In this document: positions 45,705-57,741 of the stretch, in pieces
Numbering within the stretch: position 1 is the stretch's first letter
Layout of the letters: the number at the start of each line of letters is the position of its first letter
Assembly (NCBI GenBank): GCA_025531455.1
Contig: JAMYHL010000012.1
Coordinates: forward strand, 496,001 to 560,000
DNA: 64,000 nucleotides
Source of the DNA: Apiotrichum sp. Y4204
Lineage: Eukaryota; Basidiomycota; Tremellomycetes; Trichosporonales; Trichosporonaceae
Direction of reading: 5' to 3'
Position numbers and translations under genes: made by a program
Notes under the pieces: generated by a model
What the model was told of the DNA's origin: nothing
What the model saw: the letters and a program-made list of their open reading frames with translations, nothing else
The model's database searches: none

Positions 45705-48700
45705 ATGTCGGCCGCCACACACCCGTCCATGCTCTTCGTGGTCGACGGAGACGAGATAAAGGTCATCCGCGGCGACATATCCCCCACTGTGCCGAGCACG
45801 CCTGTCGGCCTTGTATTCGAGCTAGATCAAGAAGGCTCATCAGGTCCAGAGCACGCGCCGGCGCCGACATCCCGGCCGCCGACTCCCCCGCCGAAGCCGC
45901 AAAATATGCTGGCCCATGCGCTCCCCCAAGTACCCCGCGCTGAACCCACCGCTGGTCCCGCTCCCTCCGGCCTGTCCGCCCCCGCCCCCACCCGCACCCC
46001 GCCCCCACCTCCCGTACCCCCTCCCGCGCCCCTGCGCAGCATGCCAAAGTCGCCCCCGCAGAGTCTATACCTCAAGCGCCGCGAGGTGCCGCGCGACAGT
46101 CTGTTCAGCAACAGCTCATTCGACATTGAGGCCATGATCGAGCGCAGCACATCACCTGTTGGCGACCCGTACGACCGGGCGGCGGACGAGGCGTTTGAGC
46201 ACCTCCACAACGAGTTCATGGACCTCATCACTATTAGTGGTGCGCATGCGCGCGCCCAGGCGCAGGGCCAGAGCATGGGCTCCGACATGCACTTTGAAGT
46301 CCAGGCCGAGCACGGCACCACCGGCGACGGTCCAACCCCCATGCCCCCCAGGCCGATGCCCAGTATACCCGAGAGTCCGCTCAGTGCGCTCAGCGCGCTC
46401 AGCACGCCGGACGTCACGCAGCCCCTCAACATTCGCAAGCACAGCCCCGAAGAGAGGAACAAAGGCAAGTAAAACATTTGGAACACACACATCCGCATTC
46501 CGCACCAGATGCACACACATCACACACACACCCGGCAACAATAGGGACAATTCACAGACATGAATCTGACACTGCAGGCTACTATGATCTGCTCGACGAG
46601 CATGACAATGGCAACCAGTACTTTTCTCCTGCTGGGTCCCCACCCAAGACCTCTTCCACCCGTGACGGCGAGCGCAACCAGTCACCGTCTCCTCCACTGC
46701 TGCGCACGCCCGAGACTCCGCCGGCGCCATCGCTTCCGGACCCCCCACACCGCCTGTTCACCAAAGTCCCCTCGGCCTCGAACATTCACGAGCGCCGACG
46801 CAAGAATCCCCACCGTAAGCAGAAAACTTTAGAAAGTGCTCCGAAAGATTCGGAAAATGCGGCAACTCGCACCCGAGACTGGACCTCGCACCAGGGCCAG
46901 CAGGCACACGGCATCCAGCCGCAGGGACCGCAAGGGCTCAGTGTCTTTATCGCGCAGGGCAGCCCCGCTCCGGCCATTATCGTCCCGCCGCTCAACCTCC
47001 CAGTCCCGCCTATCGCGCTTGGTCCCCTCCCCCCCGTCCCCTCCCCCGTGCCAGCATTTGGGCGCCGGAGCAGCCCCGGGACGCCCTCGACCGGCGGCAC
47101 CAGCGTGGGGATAAATGGGCCCCGCAGTTCCCGCCCACCCCTCACGTCGTCGAGCACCTGGAGCGCGGGAACCACGCCGTCGCCGTCGAGTGCGGCTGCC
47201 AACTCGGCCGCGCTCGCCCACCTCATCTTCCCGTCGTCCGCGAGCACCTCGAGCGGCCGCCACTCGGCCTCGAGCCACATGAGCCGCGGGAGCGCCCGCC
47301 GCCCAGCCTCGATGCAACCGTCGCCGTCCCCGCGCGAGTTTTCCCACAGCAGACACATGATCCCGGGAACCCTCACCCCCGGCAGGCCCATATCGGCGAT
47401 ATCTTACCATTTCGGTGGCATCTCCATCTCCGCAAGCTCACCGGTCGTGCAGGCGTTTGAGGACATTGGCGCGCTGCCTCTCACTGAGACGAACTTCAAC
47501 CCCGCAGCGCCGTTCACCCAGCCCCGCCCGGCGCCTCAGCCACAGGCGTCCTATCGCCTCGGCACCCCGCCCGACGAGCGCGGCGCCGCGGTCGACCGCG
47601 CACAGGACCGTCCGCTTTCGCCCGTTACGCCCACGCCCCGCGAGCTTATCCCGGCCAAGGCGGCGGCGCTGCTTGGCATCGCTGGCATCTCTAGTGGAGC
47701 GCCGAAGAAGACCAGCCCGTTCTCAAAGATGACGGACCTTGTGCGGAAGCGTCAGGCACAGTCGCAGACGCAGGGGCAGTCTTCGCAGGAGCATGAAACT
47801 GGCGAGACGGGCCCGCGCAGAGGCATCTTGGGTCGTCACCGTGCCTCCGTAGTCGTCGACGACAAGCAGCAGGGACTCTGGCGTGTGCAGACTGCCGACT
47901 CGACCAACGTCTTCTGGAACGACCCAGAGAGCTTTGCGCCGCTCACGGGACATGCGCAGCGCGCTGCCGACTCGACACACTCGCGGAGTGGAACACCGAC
48001 TTCGAAACCACTGCCGCTGCCTCATTCCCAGCCGCAGTCCCACTCCATATCGGGTCCATTCGCATTCGCGCTGGAACGCCGGCACGCACACAAGGGATCC
48101 TTCTCGTCGACGCATTCCTTCCCGCTCAGCGTGGGCAAAGAGTCGACGTACCCCTCAAGCGTCCTGAGCAAGAAGTCATCCTTTGAGGCGCCGCGCCATC
48201 AGACGTCCCCGAAAGTGTACGCCAACAACACAAACCTGAACAGTTATGTTTCATCCGTTGATGGTGGCCTCTCGACCTCGCCCCTTGGCCACAAGGCAAA
48301 GTCGTCCCTCGACGGCATCCCGAACCTCACGCCCAACTCGCGAGTCGGATTGCACTCGCCTCCGCCGTCAGACCACAAGATATACAAGCAGCAGCAGGGC
48401 AAGTCATTCCACGCCCCGTCCCTCTCGCCCATCACGTACAATCCCCCAAGCGGTGGATCGAGCAACCACACCAGCCCGGGTCCCAGCAGCGGCCACCGGT
48501 CGCAATCTCCACCGTCGCCGCGCTCCTCGCCGCGGGTAAACAATCCGGTCCGTGGTTCTCCCGACATGCTCATCCCCGGACCCCCGCGCACAAGCTCGCT
48601 TGCCCAGACAACGCCGATTGCTGGTGGCAGTCCCGTGCGCACCCCGCATTCCGCCCCCGTTCGCTCCGCCCAGCCCCCTCGCCCCGTGCATGGCCACAGC

Positions 48701-49081
48701 CACAGCCAGGGCTCAGTAACCCACAAGGTTTCGACGAGCATGGGCAGTGTCGGCAGCATGGGCAGCATGGGGAGCATGGGAAGCGTCGGCAGCGGAAGCG
48801 GAAGCGAGCGCTTTGATGGCCTCGACCGCGTGGAGAGGCTGGAGCGGTACGAGCGCTTTCCCTTCCCCCCCACCCACATTCCCGTCAACCTCCATCTCCG
48901 CCCCCAGCCGGTTCCGCACCCATCACACCCTCGCACGCGGAAGGGCAGCACCAGCGGCCTGGCAGGCATCAGTGCCGACGAGAGCTTCTTCGAGCCAGAC
49001 ACGCCAAGCCCACGCGGTCCGGCAGCCTTCAAGGGCCTGCGCAGCGCCGTAAAGGGCCACATGTGGGAGAACCGCATCTAG
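45705..49081 (+). CDS. Large low-complexity Ser/Pro-rich protein with a GC-AG intron
   Basis: Model: join(45705..46464,46578..49081), 1087 residues. The intron has a GC donor (GCAAGT) with CTGCAG at the acceptor; phase fits and yields KGYYDLLDEHDNG. Most of the protein is disordered, with proline runs, many SP/TP dipeptides that could be kinase sites, and a GSMGSMGSMGSVGSG repeat. Less repetitive islands are SLFSNSSFDIEAMIERS, a segment near KMTDLVRKRQA, and WRVQTADSTNVFWNDPESF. I recognise no domain. The continuous long frame with GC-biased codons makes it a real gene; function is unknown, perhaps a cortical or signalling scaffold. Confidence 0.78.
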
Positions 49082-49781
49082 AGAGATCGAGTGAGATTAG
49101 TTGGAAAAGAAAAGAGATACGATACGCAGAACATTTCTTAGTTGGGTAACGAGGTTTGACGATCCACGCTCATTTCCTTGCAGATGACACGATGTTGATA
49201 GTTGATAGCAGTCTCCGATTTAGCAATCTTGGTGTTGTACATACCGGCGTTTTGTAGGTAAACTTATGCGATTATATGTGCCACTGCGTTGGTCGGTCCA
49301 CGATTATGGGTGTCCTGGGCGCGTCGTCTGAGATCGGTGCCAGGACCGGTGACCCGGAGAGCAAAGACCTGCCGCTGATCAACCATCAGGACCGTAATCA
49401 CCAAGGTCTTTACGCGATTGAGATCGCTGCGGAGAGGAAGCGTTCCCTCATGCATGTATCAGTCACAATTGTTCAGAGGTTCTCCCTGGTAGAGGGGACA
49501 GCTTCAATATGTCGCTCTGTTGTGCTGCACAAGTACGAGGGGGACGGACAGGACAACTGCGTAAGACCTTGATGGTACTGTAGGATATCAGCAGTGCCGG
49601 CGCAGCCAGAGGGACCTGAGAGTCACTACAGCTAGCGTCGGGTGTAATCCTGCGAAACATTAGCTCACCGGCAACGCCAGTCATCAGCAGATGTATTAGT
49701 GTAATGTCAGCACCCCACCCAAAATATATGTACATGTCCCATGCAGTATGCAGTACAATTGCTTCGAATTGCCTCGCTCTC
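49082..49781. other. Convergent 3' intergenic region
   Basis: 700 bases between the low-complexity gene and the KAE1 stop. It is more AT-rich than the genes and holds no supported ORF. Confidence 0.5.
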
Positions 49782-51205
49782 TCATGCGCGCCAGGTCACG
49801 GACACGGCGTCGGTGCGGAATCTGTCGTTAGCTAACCCCAGAGTGGCAGCTCACCGCTGGGTAACGCTCGTCTTGGCGAGCGGCGTGCTCTGGCCCATGC
49901 GATACGCGAGCATGCCCGCCTGGGCAATCATGACTCCGTTATCAATGCAGTACACTGCAAGTATCAGCTCCATCCTTCTGTTTGGTCTGCAACTCACAGT
50001 TCTCGATACCGTACACGCGCCCGCCGCGCTCCGCCGCCATGATGCCCATCATCTCCTGCAGGCGGAGATTGCACCCTACGCCGCCGACGATGAGGACGTC
50101 CGCGGATCCAACGTGCGCCATTGCGCGCTCGGTGATCTCGACGAGCATCGCAAATGTCGTCTCCTGCAGCGAAAAACACAGATCCTGCGGGGTAATCACG
50201 TCGTCGCCCTCTTTGATGTCCCCCTGCGCGTCCCAGTCCCGGTACCGCTTATCCTGCGTGTATGCCTCGACTGCCGTGAGGATGCCGGCGAGCGTCACGT
50301 CCATGCCCTTTGTCCCGTACGGCAGCGGCACGAGGCGCTTCCCCCTGCCAGTTAGAACAAGCCGGAGCTATACACCCACTTCTTCGCGGCCTGCTCAATG
50401 TTGTATCCAGGAAACGGGTCGTTCGGGAGCTTGACCGTGCGCGCGAACCGGTCAAGGCAGTTTCCAATCGCGATATCCAGCGTCTCCCCGAAGATCCGGT
50501 AGCGCTGCTGCGAGTAGGCAATGACCTGCGTGTTGCCCCCCGAGACGTACAGCACGATTGGGTTCGTCGAGTGTGTAATGTGCCGCCCCATCTCAATGTG
50601 GCCCACGCAGTGATTTACGCCGATCAGAGGAATGTTGTGAAGCTGTGAGAGCGTGCGGGCTACCAGTGCGCCGACCTGCAGAGGGGTGCCCATGCCGGGG
50701 CCTGGGGTTAGTGGGAAGCAGATAGGAAAAGGTGATGCGTGTGGGCGGTGGTAGCTGGGATACCGGATGGGAAAAAGGGAGCAGCACCCATGTCTTCAAG
50801 GGATCTATACGGTCACAGCCACATACTTGAGAGCTACACCTCCCACAACACATTTTACTCACCTTTTGTGAACGCGATAACATCAATGTCACTCAAGCGC
50901 ACCCCAGCATGGCGGATCGCCTCGCGGATAATGCGCACGACCCACTCGCGGTGGTGCCGCGCCGTGTCGGAGGGGAGGAATCCTTCTCCGGGCGGGGTAA
51001 TATACGTGTGCCGGACGTTTGAGAGCACCGAAACCTGTGTCGCGTTCGAGGTCGGCTCATGGGCGATCACGCCTGCGCCGAGCTTGTTCGCGCTCCCCTC
51101 GATCCCGAGGCAGAGCAGCCGCCGCGCTGCGGTTAGATGTGCCAGTATGGAGGACGTACTGGGCTTCATGAGCGGCGAGACCTTTTTGCTGCTTTTGACA
51201 GTCAT
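49782..51205 (-). CDS. KAE1: tRNA N6-threonylcarbamoyladenosine synthase subunit Kae1 (OSGEP)
   Basis: Model: complement(join(49782..49821,49855..49954,49998..50344,50380..50701,50863..51126,51160..51205)), 372 residues. Conserved ASKHA-fold blocks are present: [45 protein letters not shown], the metal-binding [11 protein letters not shown] (HxxxH near residues 134-138), [47 protein letters not shown] and [13 protein letters not shown]. Kae1 is the catalytic subunit of the KEOPS/EKC complex that makes t6A37 on ANN-decoding tRNAs. The first intron (GTACGT, CTAAC, CAG) removes residues that would otherwise interrupt the start; the N-terminal 15 residues are the least certain part. It is divergent from ALE1. 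Confidence 0.94.
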
Positions 51206-51692
51206 GCTTGTTGATGTGGGTAATGGCAGAATTGGCCACTGAATCACTGAAATGGAGGAGGAAGTGGAGGAAATTCGAGTCGCGCCCTGCCTCCACCCAG
51301 AGTCAAGTGTCGTGTCTCGCACGCTTGTAGCACGTTTATCAGCCAGCCAAGGTTAAAGACATGCATGTAAGCAAGCATGCACGCATGCATGCATCTCTGG
51401 GATCTACAAACATGCATGCATTTCTACAGCAGCCACAGTGTCTTTTTGTTATGCACGTTTTGGCTCTGTGGGTGGTGGCTGTCTGGTCTCTGGAATGTGT
51501 GTGATGATGACACTGGCTGGAACAGTCATCGGCCCACTGTACGTTGGTTTTTTGGCAGTAGTGACGTCTGTCTGGAGAGTGACGCCGGGATCATGTAGGG
51601 TCGTCGTCGTTTGGCTCCAACATCATCATCGTTCTCTCTCTCTCCATCGCTCTATCACTCATCACCCACTCTGGCATCCACCCACCCTCACC
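51206..51692. promoter_or_regulatory. Bidirectional promoter KAE1/ALE1 with clustered GCATGC palindromes
   Basis: 487 bases separate the divergent start codons. Between about 51359 and 51423 the palindrome GCATGC/CATGCATG recurs at least five times. A TCTCTCTCTC tract and CATCATCAT lie closer to ALE1. The clustering suggests a factor-binding array, but no factor can be named from sequence. Confidence 0.5.
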
Positions 51693-53877
51693 ATGTTCTG
51701 GGACGCATTCTTTGATGGCGTCGCAGAATCGACGGGCGCGCAGGCCGACCAGATAAAGGTGCGCTTCGGATGGCCCTAGGGCCTTGGAACCGGATCGCGG
51801 AGCGTGTTGGCTCCGCCGACCAGTGCTCCATCGCACCTCTAGCCCTCAACCACCCTTTCCATGCCTTCCAAAGGTCGCCAGCTCACACCCAGCTCATCTT
51901 CTCGCTCATCATCTCGTTCCCGCTCGCAAGCATCTTTGTGCGCCTGCCCGCCAGCCGGCCGAACCTCGCCCATGTCTTCTCCCTCACCGTGTCCACGTTC
52001 TTCCTCTGGCCGTTCCTCGGCCTCGGCAAGTCGTACCTCGAGCTGATTGTCTCGTGCGCGATAACGTACGCTATCGTTGCGGGGTTCAAGGGGAAGAACA
52101 TGCCGTGGATTGCGTTCTTGTACGTGCGGCGATACAGCTGCTGGGCCCCACTGACACTGACAACAGCTTTGCCATGGGCCACCTCACCATCAAGTATGTG
52201 ATCTGTTTTGTAGCCCCTGTCCTAACGCCAGCCACCTCCGTCGCACCTTCCTCTCTATCCCTGTCGAGTCGATTGAGATCTCCGGCACGCACATGGTGCT
52301 CGTCATGAAGCTCACAACTTTTGCGTGGAACGTCCATGACGGGCGGCGTAAGGCTGAGGTGCGTACTGTCTTGAAGAGCAAGGACAGAAGAACCGTGTCA
52401 GAAGGCATATCCTGATCTATGGGCAGTACTCTGCAATCAGAGATTCTGTTTTTAGAGCTTCTCATTACAGCTCTCCACCTCAGATACTGACTGCAGTCCC
52501 TCGATGAGGCCCAGCTCGCGACGCGCCTCACGCAGCTCCCGAACCCCCTCGCTTTCATGGGCTACTGGTGCGGCCTTTGCAAACGGGGTATTACTAACTC
52601 TCAGCTGGTTCTTCCCCACTGTGCTCGTTGGGCCCTCCTTTGACTATGCTTCCTACGACTCGCTCATCAAGCACACGCTCTTCACCGAGCCGCCGAACAC
52701 AGATGCCAAGGGCCGCAAGTGGCGTCGGACTCCACACGGCCGCCGTCGCGTCGCGTACCTCCACGGCGCGATTGGAGTCTTCTTCCTCAGCATCTTTGCC
52801 CTCCTTGGTGCCCGCGGCGATTTCCACCGCGTGCTTTCGAATGACTGGCTCAACTGGACCGTTCCCACCAAGTTTGCGTTCTGGCAGTTCTGCGCCTTTG
52901 TCGCCCGTTCCAAGTACTACGCGGTCTGGAGTCTGTCCGAGGGAGCCGTCATCCTCACTGGACTCGGCTTCAACGGCTATGACCCCAAGACTGGCCGCAC
53001 GCGCTGGAACCGCGTGCGCAATGTGAACATCCTCGCCATCGAAACCGCCGAGTCGTTCAAGGTGCTCCTCGACAGCTGGAACTGCCGCACCAACGTCTGG
53101 CTGCGCGAATGTGTTTACAAGCGCCTCACCCGGCCGGGACAGAAGCCTGGCGGCAAGCAGAGCATGGCGACCTTTGTCACCTCTGCATTTTGGGTGCGTT
53201 GGCTGGGAAAGAAGTTCACTAACGCTCAGCATGGCGTCGCGCCCGGTTACTATCTCGCGTTTGTCACCATGGGCTTGTATTCCTACCTCGGCAAGCAGAT
53301 GCGCCGCCTGGTGCGCCCCTACTTCCTCCCCGCATCCTCTCCAGGGGCTGCCAACTCGCTCCCTCGCTGGCCGTACCCCAACCTCGCCAAGCGTATCTAC
53401 GATGTCATTGGTTGGGCACTTGTGCAGACTGGTGTCAACTACGCTGTCGCTCCGTTCTTTATTCTCGACTTCTGGCCGTCCATCATGGCCTTCAACCGGG
53501 GATACTGGTACGGCCACGTGTCTATCATTGCAACAATGCTCTTCCTCCGCTTTGGCGGTCGCAAGGCGCTCCGCCGCGGCCTGGCACCTCGCGAAGCGCC
53601 CAAGCCCATGGCCGAGCCTCCCTCGTTCAAGCTTTATCCCCCGTCGCCGGAAGAGGATGCCGCCAAGCCCGACCTGGCCGAGATCATCGACATGGAGATC
53701 ACCGAGGCCGCCGAGTCCAACGACGCAGACTTTGAATGGATGCGGCACGACCTCAACTCGCCAACGGAAGAGGGGATGGAGCTCGATGGCGGCTTTGTGG
53801 ACGAAATCCTCAGCACGTTCGACGAGGACTCACGCCCGGGTACCCCACCAGCTGGGATCAAGCCCAAGTCGGAGTAA
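51693..53877 (+). CDS. ALE1: Lysophospholipid acyltransferase, MBOAT family (Ale1/Lpt1)
   Basis: Model: join(51693..51758,51893..52119,52167..52193,52232..52358,52497..52567,52605..53193,53230..53877), 584 residues. It is a polytopic ER membrane enzyme that re-acylates lysophospholipids in the Lands cycle. Family blocks include SIPVESIEISGTHMVLVMKL, TTFAWNVHDGRR, FFPTVLVGPSFDYASY, LDSWNCRTNVWLRECVYKRL and the catalytic-His motif TSAFWHGVAPGYYLAF, with the His near residue 370. Hydrophobic segments alternate throughout. The C-terminus is acidic and cytosolic. Exon 3 is only 27 nt. The last intron falls immediately before the catalytic His codon. Confidence 0.94.
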
Positions 53878-55380
53878 GTCAGTAGTCGACGATAGACTGC
53901 TCCTTGACTTTGGCGCGGTGGCCGCGCGCCAAGGGACCCCTCACTGCCATACGCTATAGACATCTTTTTACTATCGCTGCAAAAGCTGTGAAAGATCAGA
54001 CTGTGATTGAAGGTTCATATGTACTGATGCGCCGAGGCTGACGCGTTCTTGGGCGAACACTAATGTGCGACTGTATCTGATGCTCGTAGGATCTAACCCA
54101 GCTGAAAATGCGAGCGACATTGAAGTAAAACGACGTCCAGGCTCCTTGGCCCGAGCTCGACCACCAGCTCGTGCTCCAAAACAAGCTCATGACTGGGGGC
54201 TTGTATGTTCAAGTCAGCCCTGATCGCCACGCAGAAACGAGCTTTTCTGTCCGGCGCCGCTACCCAAGGGCACAACGACTGCAGCGCGAAAGGGTAAGAG
54301 GTTACAGACTCGGCCGAGGGACTTGCAGCGTTTACGGCTACACACGGCTGCTGGGCAACGTCGCCCACCACGACCGCATGGCGCGCAAGAGTATGGCGCG
54401 GTGCTAGATTCCTCCAGAGTGTGCGTAGCGATGGGCGCAAACGCACAAGATTGCCGCTTTTGATAAGATGTACATACCCCATGCCCTAGGGACCCGCCAA
54501 CTCCGTTACTTCCGTCAACTCCCCTCACCCCTCGCCCGCCGGAGGAGTAACCGCCATGTCGTGCAGGCTACGGTGCCCGACGGCGGGTGTATGGAGGATG
54601 TCACTGGAGAGAGCAGACTTTGCATGGAGCTCGCCGTAGAGGAAGAGATTGCTGAGGGAGGGGCATCACCTTGCCACCCACGTACCCGCAGATTTCCTTG
54701 CCACTTGCCACTTGCCACTTGTAGGCGACAGAGAGCTCTTGAGCACACTCCTTCCTCATTCCCCGTCTCCCATTCACGGCCCATGCGCGCCGATGCACAG
54801 CCTGAATTAATGAACGGACCCCCCCAAGGCTCCGAGCGGGAGATCCGGAGAGTATTCGAATCACGTGACTTAAGATAAGCTCGCCTAGTGTATGAGTTTT
54901 CCAGTCGGCAGTTCGATCTCCCGCTTATGGCGGCGATTAGGACTAACTAATGAAGCGGGGGAATTCCGTTCTGGATGTAGGGATATCCCCTCCGGTGTTC
55001 GCTTGGCTTCTGCGGCATTTATTCCATTCTGGGGGTCGGGGCCAATTACAGTCACATTGCTTGGCAGGTTATGTGCTGTGTGGGGCGTCTGCCCGTCTGG
55101 TGCACACACGACGTCATAATGACCCCCATCCCCCCCCCCTCGTCCCGTTGTACACGGTGGCGCAGCACCTGGCATGCACCTGGACAGCGCGCTTGCCATG
55201 CTGGCCATGCCGGCCATGCTCGCATGCACAACCCCACTTTCTACAGGACACTATCACGGCCAGACAGTTGCGCAGCGCGCGCAACGTGACGCAAAACTCA
55301 ATTACCAGGAGGTATATAACCAACCTCGCTACCATCGCACAGCTGCTCTTCCACACACCCCATCCGCCACCACATCAAGA
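53878..55380. other. 1.5 kb intergenic stretch
   Basis: No supported gene. A 7-bp unit (CCACTTG) is repeated three times at about 54701-54721. A CACGTG E-box lies at 54862-54867, and short repeats of GGCCATGC occur near 55205. The 3' end is presumably the promoter of the senescence-domain gene. Confidence 0.5.
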
Positions 55381-57533
55381 ATGGACACCAAGGCCCCCAT
55401 CGCGCCAGAGACGGCCGACCCCGTCGCGTTCCTCCTCCTCACCCTCCCCGAGGCCACCGTCTCCCAGGTGTACGATGGCGAGGAGATGCAGCTTGCGCAC
55501 GGCCAGCTCTCGTGAGTACTTGTGGATGGATGCCAGCGAGGCATACAGAAATGGGTACGGCGGACGTGTTGCTGACGCCCACCGCTCCTACGCATCACAC
55601 GACGCGCTACCTCTTCCCGCACCCTTCCCACTCTCAGGCTGGAATGCGTGTCGCTGCCCATCCCCCCCGAGATTGGCCACCAGACGGCCAACCCGTTCGC
55701 GCCGACCGGCGAGGAGACCCACGACCTCTGGCTCGTCCTCAAGGTCGGCAACTTTGAGCACACGCTCGTGCCCGGCAACCACCTGGGCGTGCGGGCGCCT
55801 CCGGGGGGCGATGGCGGCCCGTCGTACATTATCGTCTCGCCTGAAATCCCAAACGCGCAGGTAGTTTTGGCGCTCGAGGCGCCCCGTTCTGCTGCCGAGC
55901 TCGACGACCTCGGCAACTTTGAGTCGCTGCTCACACAGTACGGCGCCATCAACCCCGAGGAAACGGGCTTGACGGACATTGTGGCGCCCGTCCTCATCCA
56001 CCCCCCGACCGAGGACAGCATTGCGGCCGTGGACACGAACGAGAAGAACAAGCTCCCGACATCGTACAATGAGCAGATGCTTGCGCCCCCCGTCGTCCAG
56101 GGCGGCGCGGACCTGCGCAACAAGATTGTCCTTGTGGATGAAAAGTCGGGCGCGGTCCTCGGCGAGCTCGACTCAACACCGGGTGGTACCGAGGCGGATG
56201 CCGCCGCCCTTGCCGCCACGGACCCGTCGCGGCCCGTCGTTGTCGACTTTGGCAACCTTGTCGACAGCTACGTCGCGCACAACGTGACGGTCACTACTGT
56301 CCCCCAGGACGAGCTCGACGACTGGATGTTCAAAGGCGCGGATGCTCTCAGGTAAGCCAAGCCTCTACCAAGTTTCTACCAAGCTCTCTACTCACACGCA
56401 GCCGCTCCATTCTCGCATTCGGCTCATGGGGCTCGTCGGCGATGCTGACCGGCGCCGAAAAGTTCAAGAAGCACACCGTCCCCTGCCCCGAGCCCATCAA
56501 GGTGGGGAAGAAGACGACTGCCGGCTTGAACACGGCCCACGCCGTGTCGTACAAGGGCGCAAACGTGAGCCGTAAGACGGTGAAAACGATCAACGGCTAC
56601 GTCGCGCGCCTCACGGGCGGCAAGGCCCCCGAGATCCCCATGCCGCCCTCGTCGGCCAACACGCCCTCGTCGTACACTCCGACTTCCACGACCCCGCACG
56701 GCAAGAAGGGCTACACGCAGATGCTGAAGGAGGGCGCCGACAAGCTCAAGGCCGCGGCGGGATACTCGTCTTCGCGCCCCACCACCCCAGGACACAGCCC
56801 CCTCCCCACTCCCACCGGCACAGCGCCGCCACCCCTGCCCCCGCGCAAGGGCTCGCCCCTGTCTGGCGACCAGCCCCCGGCGTACACTGAGGAGAAGGGC
56901 GGCGCGATGAACGTTGAGAAGCCCGGCTACGGGGCGAACGCCCAGCAGCCGATGTCCGGTGCCTACGGAGCCAACACCCAGCAGCCGATGTCAGGTGCCT
57001 ACGGGGCCAACACCCAGCAGCCCATGGCAGGTGCCTACGGGTCGAACCTCGAGAAGCCTGTCGCATCAGGCTACGGCGCCGGCCCGTCGAGCCATCCCGC
57101 CGGCCCCGCCCCGCTCTCCATTCCACAGGGTGGAGCCCCGCCGCTCCCGAAGCGCAAGCGCCCGCTCCTGAACCGCAGCGTCATTGCCATCGATGCCGTC
57201 TGGTCCGCCGCCGAGGCTGCGGCAAACAACCTCATCTCCGCGGGTACGGCTGCTGCATCCTCCGCCGTGGCGCACAAGTACGGCACGGACGCCGGGCGCG
57301 CAACCGCCATGGCGGGGAGCACGGTGCGCAACGTCGTGCTCGTGTACGTTGATGTGCGCGGTGTCGGCCGCCGCAGTCTCCTCAAGGCCACCGCCAAGGG
57401 ATACGTACGTGCCCGCCTCCGTTCCGGCGAGACGGTGCGTATCCAGCCACAAACCGGTGCCGGCCAGCAGCCTGCGGTCGTCGACCACCAGCTTGTTGTT
57501 GGTGTCCCCCAGGTGCCGGAGAAGAAGCGTTAG
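55381..57533 (+). CDS. Senescence/spartin-domain protein
   Basis: Model: join(55381..55511,55638..56351,56402..57533), 658 residues. The N-terminal half carries a beta-rich domain (LECVSLPIPPEIG, DLWLVLKVGNFEHTLVPG). A senescence-type domain then begins at SILAFGSWGSSAMLTGAEKF and continues through VNRKTVK-like helices. It is interrupted by a disordered Pro/Gly insert (about residues 390-540) with 14-residue repeats of the type YGANTQQPMSGA. It resumes at NRSVIAIDAVWSAAEAAANN and VAHKYGTDAGRATAMAGSTV, with C-terminal VLVYVDVRGVGRRSLLK. This is the spartin/ERD7 senescence fold, in which paired Gly/Ala helices flank a linker. Spartin-type proteins bind lipids and lipid droplets. The exact function in fungi is inferred only. 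Confidence 0.82.
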
Positions 57534-57741
57534 GATCGGAAACGGACGTCTATAGGTCTCTTGGCGCGCTGATACACGGACAGCGGCGGTTCTACGATTC
57601 GGTTATGATATGCAATGATTGGATGTTCATGTCCGCGCTCACTCGCACAAATGTACATGGATCACTCTTATCGTATATGTTTGCTATGTACACTGACACC
57701 TCTGACACCACTACCACAGGCGACTACTCAGATAAGTCAGA

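Noticed and set aside
52594..53748. A 384-codon antisense frame over ALE1
   Set aside because: The sense strand encodes the conserved MBOAT domain; the antisense product has no recognisable feature.
56900..57090. Tandem repeats in the senescence-domain gene considered as a separate satellite
   Set aside because: They keep the reading frame exactly and code for repeated peptide, so they belong to the gene.
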